NCBI RefSeq assembly: GCF_020283565.1
Contig: NC_060061.1
Coordinates: forward strand, 46,909,362 to 46,973,361
Direction: 5' to 3'
Length of the DNA: 64,000 nucleotides
From: Trifolium pratense
Lineage: Eukaryota; Streptophyta; Magnoliopsida; Fabales; Fabaceae
Every line of letters begins with the position of its first letter. The stretch's first letter is position 1. The notes beneath the pieces were generated by a model. It was not told the DNA's origin and ran no database searches. It saw only the letters and a list, made by a program, of their open reading frames with translations. Positions 43,999-54,951 of this stretch are shown here, piece by piece. A program made the translations under genes and the position numbers.

Positions 43999-44641
43999 CA
44001 GCGGACCTAGGGGTAGGGGTGGGCCGCGGCCCACCCCCACGCCCAAAAAATAATTTTTTTTATATGTAGGGTATTAATTTAAATATATTATTAATGATTT
44101 TATGTCACCCGGTATATATATGTACAAATATTAATATAAAAATTAATTTAGAGTATATTATTGATGACTATAAGTAATTCGGTACACATATTAGTTCAAG
44201 TATTAGTGTAAATGTTAGTTCATAATTAATTGAATTTAGAATAATAGATAAAATTAGCAGTTGAACTAGCGTATATAAATATGAAATGACATAAAAAATA
44301 TGTTTAATTAATATTAAAATTTTAAAGTCCCATATTTTCACATTTGTTGCAATTTTAGTCCTATCTAAATATTTTTTTATTACTTTTTTGCTGTAAAATT
44401 AGCGAATTTTAATGGGAAAAAATTGTGAATTTTGGTCTCAAATTTGATATTTCATCTTTAGATTCAATGTTGGAGACAATAAATCACCTTTATAGCCAAA
44501 AATCACAATTTTTAGAGTAAAAATATAGTTTGTTGGTACCAAAATAGTAACATGTGAAAATAGAAGAGCAAAAAATTCAATTTGAAAATAGATTGACTAT
44601 TTTTCGGCCCACCCACGATATTTTTTCTAGTTCCGCCACTG
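43999..44641. mobile_element. hAT-like or foldback non-autonomous element (tentative)
   Basis: The left end CAGCGGACCTAGGGGTAGGG and inner GGTGGGCCGCGGCCCACCCC, against the right end read outward as CAGTGGCGGAACTAG and GTGGGTGGGCCG, suggest inverted termini. The interior is AT-rich without an intact frame. I could not find a matching 8-bp target duplication, so the class is uncertain. Confidence 0.4.
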
Positions 44642-44869
44642 GTAACAAACATTACAAATATTAATATTTCAATAAACAATTTCAATTTTAATATATGCAA
44701 TGATTGTTACTAATGATCCACTACACGGTAATGTAAAAAAAATGCAAGTTAGGCATAAAAAATGAATATAAATAATTATACATGGTATATAATATCACCT
44801 CTCATAAAATTAAGTCTGCCTAAATTTTTTTGCATTTTACTTCTCTACAAATAATGTAAGCTATGCATT
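44642..44869 (-). other. 3' flank of the PMD gene
   Basis: 44755-44815 is shared with 10640-10690, showing that the duplicated block included this flank. No terminator motif can be assigned. Confidence 0.5.
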
Positions 44870-47710
44870 CTATACAGCAACACTACAATCACCTTTCTGT
44901 GAAATATCATCATGAGTTTCAATAGAAGGATGTTGAGACACTTCTATTCCTGCCATAACAGATGCTGATGGTTCACTTTCATCATTAACATGAGAAAGTT
45001 GAGAATTGACAAAATCTTCTTCAGTTGGATTGATTTCTAGTGGATCGACCTCGTCAACGTCACCGAAATGTGTGTGATTGATTTCATCCACATCATCTGA
45101 AAGTGTCGTGTTGTTGATGTCGTGACTTACATCACAAAACTGTGAATCATCTATCATGATATGATCACACGGCCGTCGATCTTGATGATGAATCTCATTG
45201 GCTACATGCAGCTCCTCAATATTTTCCTCACCAGTGATATGGTTAAGCTCTTCCTTTATTTCTTCATCAGCCTCTTGCTTTAGATCTTCATGGTTAAACT
45301 CGACAGCGACATCGTCGTCGTTTTCATCATCTTCATACCCTAGCTCAGATTGATCCACCCCAAGGTGTGTGTCGCAGAGGTGCATATTATCAGCAACGGC
45401 GTCTGCATGAATCATATGGACAGAATTAACTGCACTTTCCACAGTACATAATTGTGCATGATGATCCATCTCTCTATCCATATGACTTAGATGCAATTGT
45501 CCAACCTCGATAGCATTGCCATAGAACTGAGGTTGTTCATCCTCACTAATGGCATTATATAGAACTGCATCTTCCTTCCGCAATCGTTTACCCGCCCCAC
45601 CTTTTCTTCTAACCCTTTCTTTTCCTCTTACCCTTTTTCCATGTTCAGCTTGAGGTGTGGCTGTTAATATTGCCGGACCACTGATTTGGTCTCTCAAACA
45701 TTCATGTGCAATGTATCTTATCCGAGATATTGATTCGATTTGTTGCGGATCTAACCCTTTTGTTGAAAAAGTATCCGCTATGTGTGCAATATCCCTCAGA
45801 CCAGCATTCTGCAAGCATTTGTTTATTTTCTATAAAAAGCATTTCAAACTTACTCGATAATTACTACCAGATAAAAAATACTAAACTCATTAAACATATG
45901 CTTACCGTTCTCTGAAACTCGGATGACAGTGAAATAGGCCTCCCTATGAACCTGCGGGTAATTCTCATATACCAATCCATGTACTCGCTTTCATCAACAC
46001 CCTCATCACCATCAACAATGTGGAGCTGACGGTCCATCCATTCAGTAAGCTCTGATTCCATTTTCCCCGACAAATCAACCCCACTATCAACTCCTCTACT
46101 CTTCCTCTCCCATCGCTCCACATCATCAGGAATTGATTGAAGCATGCCATATTGCCTTAAGCATCGATCCGGAAGATGTCTTTCTGCCTTGTCAAAGCAT
46201 ATTAACATTGTCTTTGACCTCCCAAGAATTAAAGTGCTTTTGATATGATCTGGAATTACCATACTGTCCATGTTTCGGTAGGGGAGCCATTCCACCTGTA
46301 GATTTATACTAGTAAAACCGGATTCTATATCTTAAAAAATATAAAGAATATCATCACCACACCAACATTAAACTTACAAATGAAAAAAAGACTTACATCA
46401 CATGGCTTTAGGGAATCCAAAGCCTTCCGATAAAACACTAAATCGCGATTTGCATTTGGGCCACTTAGTTTTCCTTTCCATCTAAGCACAAAGGGAAACC
46501 GATCATGCATCATATCGAGATTGAGCTTTGGCCGTCCAATATTTAGGTGAAAGTAACTCCAACACTGCAAATGCATAATCAGTTAAACTCTATGAAGCAA
46601 TGACACATGCACAGACACCTGACGCAATATTGACACGTAGACACATTAATTTGAGAAAAATGGAAGTTATTGAATGTAACTACATGTTTGATGTGTTGAT
46701 GTCCGACACCAGACACACCTTCAACTTGAAGTGTCAGTGTTACACAGGTTAAATCAGTACTTAAATAAAGAAAAACTTCAGTTTGAAAGAAAAGAATAAT
46801 GGTGCGAGACTTAAAAAGAAAGGAACAACAACCTGCAGGAGCGTTAAACAGCCACTAATGGTGCTTTGAGTTTTTAGCGAGGCATTTCCCAGTGATCTAT
46901 ACAAGAATGACAATGCCGCTGCACCCCATGCATATTGCCCACATCGAACAAAATTCTCAAACAATGGCAAATACATTACAGGGACCTTATTCCCTGTAGT
47001 GGTGGAGAATATGGTGCTACCTACGAGATAAAGAAGATAAGCACGAGTATGTTGCTCTATCACTTCCATTGGAGCATCATCAGGACATCGAGAAAAGTAC
47101 TCTTTCAACCAACTTAGTTTCACCATCCCACCACTTGTGTAACCTGATTCGGGTGCTCTGCCGAGATACTTTTCACAAACAGAAATGCATGAGGTATACG
47201 TAAGACCTATTACAGGTTCCCCATCAATTGCGAGCCCAATCAATAGTGCGACATCTTTAAGGGTTACCGTCATTTCACCGACATTCAAGTGAAAAGTGTT
47301 TGTTTCTCTTCTCCACCTTTCAACTAGAGCAGATATAAGCGGATTGTCTAGACTAATAGCTGGAATTGACCGTAAGTATCCGAATCCAGCTTTCTCTACC
47401 AATTCAATCTGTTTAGGCTTAAGTGTCCACTGATCAAGTTTTGAAGTGTGTTCATGACATCTGAGGGCACCGCGCTCCTGCTAATGTAATGTATCAAGAA
47501 GAAACAATCAATAATCAAGCTATGACAAGAATTTACAGAAAGTCAGAAACAAAGATGAAATAAATAGTGAAACCGAAAGTATTGGCAGTTAGCAAAATCC
47601 ACCTGTCCTTCCCAAACTGCATTTGATACATGCTTGTCTTGATCATATAGAACTGAACCATCAATTGGTCCTGGATTAGTTGTGTAAGGGTCCGCTGCTC
47701 CCACTTCCAT
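44870..47710 (-). CDS. Plant mobile domain (PMD) / MAIN-LIKE protein, five exons
   Basis: CDS exons on the minus strand: 47603-47710, 46833-47477, 46397-46564, 45906-46295, 44870-45808. All introns are GT-AG and in phase 0, giving 749 aa. Residues about 37-440 form the PMD (aminotransferase-like, PF10536-type) domain: ERGALRCHEHTSKLDQW, VEKAGFGYLRSI, a block ending LKDVALLIGLAIDGEPV, YLLYLVGSTIF, WGAAALSFLYR, and WSYFHLNIGRP. Residues about 494-517 are a strongly basic run (KRVRGKERVRRKGG, KRLRK) that could be a nuclear signal. The last ~200 residues are acidic and low complexity. In Arabidopsis, MAIN and MAIL proteins are nuclear, needed for meristem maintenance and transposon silencing, and PMDs also occur in transposons. 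Exon 5 is the source of the many relics in the RLP cluster. Exon joins are inferred from splice sites and family similarity; a non-coding 5' exon may lie near 51 kb. Confidence 0.85.
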
Positions 47711-50700
47711 TATTGACAACTAAAATACAAGAAGAAAATTAAGGGTCTGTTTACTTTTTAGTAACATTTTTTGTTTTTTTAATTATCTAAAATTTGGGTT
47801 CACTTTAAATTGCTAAGAGAAGATAGAAAAATCTTGTAGTGAATAATTGTGATAGAAAAACGATATGAGGCAAGCTAGGAAGAATGTATTTTCATAAACA
47901 ATGAAACTATGTTTTTGCATTTTCAAAACTTCCTAAAATGTTATCTATGTTTCCAAAAAACATAAAAGAAAATGGTGAGGAAAACAGTTGATTAATATGC
48001 TATGATGTGTATTAGTTGAAGTGAAAATGATAACAGGAAATGCAAGAAGTAAACGGGCTTCAAATGAAAAACAGAAGCTTGAAATTTTTTCTTGTTTTGT
48101 AAAAGAAATTTATCAAAAAGAAAGGGAGGATGCAATGTACAAGGATATCACAAACTCTTAAAAGAACAAAAGACTAAAGAAGGAAAGAAAAATTGCCAAT
48201 ACATCAAATGGAAAAAAGCCTACAGATTCTTAATTGCTAATTAATTGACCCTTAAGTAACCTGAGGAATACATATCATATGTTGAAATTTATGGAGCAAA
48301 CTAAATACTAGTAGAATTGGAATAAATTAAAGGATTTCCGAAAGTACAATTTGATAGACGTCTGTATCTTTCAAACCATCAACGAACACCATAATCAGTC
48401 GGTTTATTATTTTCTATTGCTCACATATCTTGACAACTAATCTATACAAAGTTTAAAATGAACTTTCTTTACCAGGAAAATTGAACGATTTATAATGCAG
48501 ATTTTAGGGACGGATCCTTCCTGTAATCGTATGGAAGTAATTGACAATCCTCGACTTTGACTGCCATCTACTCATACTTCATTGATTACAAGAATCTATT
48601 CTCCTTGTGTGATTCTGTTTTCCTTGTGTGAACAGCAATCTGAACGAAAATTGCCAGTAAAGAATATGAGGAAACACAAAATTCATGCAGTTGATAAAAA
48701 AAAAAACGTGAAAGAGATAATTATCAAATTTAATAGTATTTGGTTAAACATGTCTAATGCATGTTGGTATTGACAGAGTAATAAGTAGAAATCAAGATAA
48801 GAAAATCTTATTGGGAAAATTCAGAAGATGGTAAACGCCAACTTCTGGCCTTGCATCTAATAATTGTTGAAGTTAACAACTTAATAGCAGGAAAGTAAGT
48901 AGTACGGAGATGTTCACGTTTTAAACATCATTGATGAATGGTGAGTGGTAAGCGTAGTTATAATACCCAAATAGTGATGTGTAGCGGTCGATTCCAATAC
49001 CCGGGATGACAACTGTTTGGAATCTTTTTTATACATATTAAATAATTAAGACTATAAAGTCATGAAATGTTAATAAATTATAATATAAGGTTAAAGATCA
49101 TAAACAAAACATACAAGTAAACATCCAAAAAAGCCAAACATAAACAAGTAAAAGCATTTAAAGGCTTGAAGTAAAAATCATTAAAAGTCAACTCAACTTA
49201 TATTCTCCTATATAAGAAGGAAATACCTAAAACATCCTAATATAATATAAAGCATTAAGCGACCGCTACCAACCACAATTTTGGCCACTAAAGAGGGCAA
49301 GATAGCCGCTACCAGAGTGGTCAAATATCGGGCAGATTTTTATGGCGGCACAATATGGCAGATTTTTATATGGCTTTGACGTTCACCTACCACACCCTCC
49401 CCTAATAAAACTATATCCATGAAAAAACATCTAAACTATCTATACCAAGAATTAAACAAATTAGATGCATTTTACTTCTACTTAAACCACGGAAAGCACC
49501 ACAAAGGCACATTTATCAATCAAAAAACCACTATAGTAGCATATAGCATGCCAGGATTACCGCCAGGCAGATCTTGCGTGATTTTGTTATGGGTGCAAAA
49601 AAACCATAGAATATATTGAAAACAGTTTCAAATATATGCAGCAAATTGTTAATTGGTGCAGTGGTCGTTTTTGTTTGAATTTTACTTCTAGGCGTGGGCT
49701 TGAGTCCTGGCAAGGCCATTTTTTGAATAAAATTAAAAAAATATGAAAACTGGTAGCAGAAAGACTCGAACTAGAGACTTCCATGTCCCAAAAAATTTCA
49801 CTTGCCACTGCGACAGACACAGGCTATATGTAAAACCGCGCCTACTAGTATATATATAAAATAGTCAGTAGTCGATGGATGGCACGGCACCCACCCGCCC
49901 CTACCAAGATCTGCCTCTGATTACCGATATTCTCAACTTCTTTTAATACTCAATTCATGAAATATTGATCAATAACAATAAAAAAAACTCAGGTTTTAAG
50001 CAAAATAAGTGAAGAAAACAAACAATTTTAAGCATCGAAGTCTTGATGTAGCTAAACATTAAAATTCAAATTGAAAAGAAAAAAAAGGCCAATAATAAAC
50101 CAAGTTCATTTCTCATTAAGCATTACGCGGCAAAGGCAACAAACAGCTGTACCGCGATAGCCCGCGCAATTGAAAGCTCATTTATATATCAAAAAACAGT
50201 TTTTTAAATCCCATCAGACTGTTCCATCCTTGAATTGAACTTAACACGAACCCTAAATCATACTCCCTAACATTACCTAACTGCTAAACCAGAATTTCAA
50301 CATTATCTTTTTATCATATTCCAATCTTCATTTCATTATCAAAACATTTCATTTTCAATCTTCAAAACCAAACATTGCAATTAGTCCATAAACCTCAACT
50401 TCCACAAAAGGCAAAAAAAAATAAAATTAAAGTACATCCAAACACACCAGTGTATGTACACACACCTTCAAGACTCAAACTCAACAACTATATACATAAC
50501 TAACAACAATTCCCATTTCATGAAACTAACTCCCATAATACTTCAACAATCAGCATCAACAGGATCATTAAAATGCAAAAAAAAAAAAAAAAAAAAAAAC
50601 CGTTAACCAGAATTGCATTTCAACACTAAAAACACAAAAAATATATACCAAAAAAAAACAACAACCCAATTAAAAAAGATGCAAAATTTAATCAAATTAA

Positions 50701-50899
50701 ACAAAAGGGTCTAAATGGGCATCAAAAAAATTCTGACAGAAGTGAAGAAATTGGGTCACAACATAAGAAGAGAGGAAAGGCACAAGAAAATGGTGAGAAC
50801 TGAGAAGAGATCTTTGCATGGCTTTGTTGAGTTTGAAATTGCATTGTGTTTTGAATTAATTAAAAATAAATATAAAAACTTGAAAGAAAGAAAATTTAT
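47711..50899. other. Upstream region of the PMD gene, mostly repeat debris
   Basis: 47744-48062 may be a MITE: left AGGGTCTGTTTACTTTT, right end read outward GAAGCCCGTTTACTT; no clean TSD. 49260-49400 carries GATAGCCGCTACCAGAG and CAAATATCGGGCAGATTT, of the same family as the hAT-like MITE at 53140. 49645-49735 has a SINE-like head (TTGGTGCAGTGGTC, GGGCTTGAGTCCTGG), and 49745-49830 a similar one reversed. 50575-50600 is an A tract. No coding sequence is supported. Confidence 0.4.

Positions 50900-50955
<56 letters not shown>
50900..50955. repeat. (GA)n microsatellite
   Basis: About 56 bp of GA repeats with one ACA interruption. On the minus strand it is CT-rich and lies just inside a possible 5' leader of the PMD gene. 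The frames read through it in both directions are artefacts. Confidence 0.85.
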
Positions 50956-50958
<3 letters not shown>

Positions 50959-51634
50959 GTTACTGTGAATGGATGAGAAAGACGATACGACTTCCACCGT
51001 CGTCGCTTTGATTTGGTTTTAGCACAACAGGTGATTGAGGGCAAAACAAACGCTAAAAGGTATCTCTGAAACCTCAATACAGCCTTTTTTTTTTTTTGAG
51101 TTTCTGAGATTTCAGAAAAAGAAAAAAACAATGGGCTGTATCTATGGGATTATATAATGGCCCAACAAACCTTGAAAGATTTTGGGCTTGTTGAAAATAT
51201 TGTTTTATTTCAACGACGATAAAAATCTATTTTTCGTAGGTTCTCTTTTGTTCGGCGGAGATAACTCTATTTGAGACATGTTAGAAGTTGAATATGAATG
51301 TTTATGTGGAGAGGTATTCTTTCTTAGACACAAGCCTAAATGTTTTATATTTTGGCACAAGTGTTTTTGAAAGTTGTATTGGGGGTGGAAAAAATTTCAT
51401 CCAAACAGTATTTTAGGGAATGATATAGTAATATAGTTTAAAACATGCTATTTTCATTTTTTAACACATTTTTATTGATAAAAAATGGGAGTCGTGTGAT
51501 TCGGTTAGTTATGAGTGAATGTGTTATTTTTGTTGTCTGTTAATAAAGAGGTGACGGTGGCTGCGATTAAGTGGTTAGGTTGGGGGTTGGTTGGTGGAGA
51601 GTGATGATTTTTGCTTGTTAATATTATTTTACAG
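50956..51634. other. Possible PMD 5' leader, then unassigned DNA
   Basis: On the minus strand 51030-50956 (GCGACGACGGTGGAAGTCGT and the following CT-rich tract) looks like a plant 5' UTR and could be the first non-coding exon of the PMD gene; this is inference. 51180-51634 shows nothing recognisable. Confidence 0.3.
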
Positions 51635-51784
51635 GTTAATGTGACTGATCGTTGGCAGTGGAATCTGGATCCTACTAACGGTTATTCGGATAATAGGGTG
51701 TATTATTGGCTGACTCATCTGATTCAGGCGGATTCCGTGGTTGACCAAGGATTATTTTGGAACAAGTTGATACATATTAATTAA
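51635..51784 (+). mobile_element. LINE relic (zf-RVT domain)
   Basis: A 49-codon stretch reads VTDRWQWNLDPTNGYSDNRV and LFWNKLIHIN before a stop. DxWxWxxDxxxxYSV followed by a W-x-K-I-P-like end is typical of the reverse-transcriptase zinc-binding domain near the C-terminus of plant LINEs. It is immediately preceded by TATTTTACAG, a good splice-acceptor shape. Both flanks are unrelated, so only a scrap remains. Confidence 0.65.
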
Positions 51785-52926
51785 AGCTTTAATCTTTGTA
51801 TATCACTTGTTTTATAACCTGTTGCTGACAATTGATGTGGTATCATTAATGCAGACTCGATGACATACTTGGGAGGGTGCAGAAAAATTGAAAGTGCTAA
51901 GCAATTGTTTTTTTATATCAATTTTTTTGTGCTATTTGGTATGATGTAGAGTTAAGTGGGAGTATCTTTGGTCTCTTTTCTCCATGCTCTCAAACTTCGA
52001 AAAAATATATGTTTGGTAAAAATGTTTGCAAATTTTTAATTTGGTTTGGATGGTTTGTTGTTGGCTAATTTAAAAGGAGATGAATAATCGAATTTTCTAA
52101 AGAAATGTGTTGACTAAGGAAGATTTATTTCTATAATTAAAAGAAGAAAAATGGTTCAATTATTGTTCACAACAAAGTTTTTCTGAAATCAACTCATAGA
52201 CATGTTGTAAGCTACTTTTACCCGTTCTCCTACAAGTGTTTATGTAATAATAAGATAAATCCAAATAAGTTGTAATGTAAGAAATCGAATCCGGATTAAG
52301 TGCAGCCGACTGCATCGTCCAATCAGGATCTTCTAATTAATATCAAACAATTCCTATTTAAAGACAATCTTTAATTTGTTTCATTTTAAATTTTGTTTAT
52401 GAAACCACGATCGTTCGATCTTGATCGAACGGTCTTAAACTTGCTGACTAGATGCAGTCACTGATATGTGACCGCATAGAATCCAGGTCCTCAAAATAAG
52501 TTGTAATAATGTAAGCAAACTCTTCCAAACGCATTCTAACACAAAAATTAGAAAAAGAGATGCAAGTACAGTAAAAATAAACTCAAACTCAGATAAGTAA
52601 AAGGTTAAATCTACCTATGCAATTCATGCAACCAGTTTCAAGTAAAACCTTAATCACTGCATGTCTAATGAAGCCAATGAAGATGCAAGTTTCCTTACAC
52701 TTGTTTACCAAAAGAGACCAAAAAAAAAAGTAATAAAGAAAGTGGCATCATTTGGGGAGGGAAAAATGAATATCAATAAAATGTAATCCAAAAATATTAT
52801 ACAAAACAACAGTGATCAACATGTACCAAATCTTCTCCAGCCACCATCCAAAATGTTGCACCTTAGACATTGCAAGGTAGCACCACCCATTGGCAGTTCT
52901 AAAATTCGAGTCAGCTAATATATTGA
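51785..52926. other. Intergenic DNA and 3' flank of the PP5 gene
   Basis: AT-rich. 52375-52495 contains GATCGTTCGATCTTGATCGAAC, a perfect short inverted repeat, and GACTGCATCG/GATGCAGTC-like pieces of unknown origin. 52600-52926 is likely 3' UTR of the phosphatase gene. Confidence 0.35.
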
Positions 52927-54917
52927 TTATGAGAACATCCTGAGGAAGTTGTTTGCATAAGCCATTGGCTTAACATCAGGGTGTGGCTGCAAAGTCGACA
53001 AAGTAAACCAAACCAATAAGAAAGTATGTCAACAGCATATAACGTCACAAATTGAATGAAGATATGTATAATATAATGACAATGCTACATAATGATTATT
53101 GCATAAAATGAAGAATAATATACTTTTGTTCATTATTTTCAGCGTTATCGATTACGGATGGCAGACTATGGCAAAAATAAAATAAAAATCCAACATTTTA
53201 AGCTGCCATATCTGCCATAAAACGCCATGGCGCTGCTACGATTCATAAAAAAGGCCATATGGCAGTTGTCAAAATCGGCCACAGCAATTCTCTACGGTAC
53301 CAGTACCACCATGGCCGATATTTGACAACACTGTTTCTTTTCCTTTTTCATTTTTTATAATGACATTGAATGATATAATATGGCAGGCTTCGAAATAGGG
53401 AAGATACTAACCACTGCTGCGAATGTAATAATATTAGGTTTCAAATCAGGCGCTTCAAATCGAATAAAGGCTCCTTTGTTACCCATCTACAGAAAACAAT
53501 GAAAAATCAGCATATATATACTTCATACGAGGATAAGTGATTACTTAAATATATCAACTTAGAAGCGTGTGAAATGGTCACAACTCGCAATAATTTTCGA
53601 GCATATGCCATAAAATTATACAAGAATGGATATGAGTTTTACCTGATCACAGTAATTTGGAGCAGAAAATACAGTTATGAGTTTACCGTCATGTTCAATC
53701 TCATAACCCTCGTCCTTTACTTCATGAGATCGCACAACTAAATCTGTAAAATGATAATTCAAGTTAAGTCACCGATGAAATAAAAAAGTAAATAGCAGAG
53801 ACCAATGAAAAACATACCTAAATTATTATCCTTCAAGAACCTTTTTGTAACATCCCCACCGAAAGAAAGGCCTACACCACGCTTGCTTGGGCCTCTTCCA
53901 GGGAGAGGTTGTGGATCACTCCATAACAACTCGCACATCAACCCTACACATACCAAACATAGATACATAAACAAAACTACAATAAAAAGAGGGATTAAGG
54001 ATTATGATGAAGAGCAAGAAAAAAATAATGATGTGTCTTACCTTCCTCCGGAGGCTCACAAAACCGATTAATTGATCGGATTTCAGAGAGTTTGACACCA
54101 TCAACACTAAAAAGACCTCCATGGACTATGAAAACTTTATCATTTATCACATGAGCCAAAGGTAAACAGCAGAACACTTCCGCAAATAGTTCGACAAATG
54201 TTTCATTCAACTTTGAGCGCACCTCACCCTCAAAACCATATATCTTGTTCATGCTCTTGCTCTCATGATTTCCTCTAGCTAGATATATGGCTGAAAATAA
54301 TATAGCAACAAAACAAGTTATGACATCCCAGCTAAATGAGCGAAGTGGAAAAAGGAGTATATAAATATTTATTGCAAAATCCAATCACACAAAAAGCATT
54401 ATCAAATATACAATTCACTTGAAAAAGCAAAAAAAAAAAAAAGGTATCTAACAGGTGATTAAGAGATAATAAATTAAATAAATTCATTATGTATCAAAAA
54501 AATATAATGATTAAGAGCTAAGGTTTACCAGATGGAGACATGCACTTAAATGCAAACAAAGTGAGGATGACTTCCAAAGAAAACGATCCTCTATCCACAA
54601 AGTCGCCATTAAATAGATACGGATTTTCTTCTGAAGGAAGCCCATTGAGCTCAAAAATATTCAAAAGATCATAAAACTGCAGGAGTTATGAAAAATAAAA
54701 TTGTAAGGGTCAAGAATTAAAGAGAAAAAGAACAAAATAAATCATAAAAGCCAGGCGAGAAACATAGATTCCAGAATTTTAAAGGACAGATTCTCGCAGC
54801 AACCTCACACGAAAGATAATGCCATTCTTTTAAAAGATTTCTTTGTCAAACATTAAAAGGACGATTTTATTTTTGCTTTTAAACATCTAATAACATATTC
54901 ACTTTTCATCAGTACAA

Positions 54918-54951
<34 letters not shown>

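Noticed and set aside
50715..51131. Overlapping frames on both strands with RERERE or SLSLSL runs
   Set aside because: They are produced by the (GA)n microsatellite.
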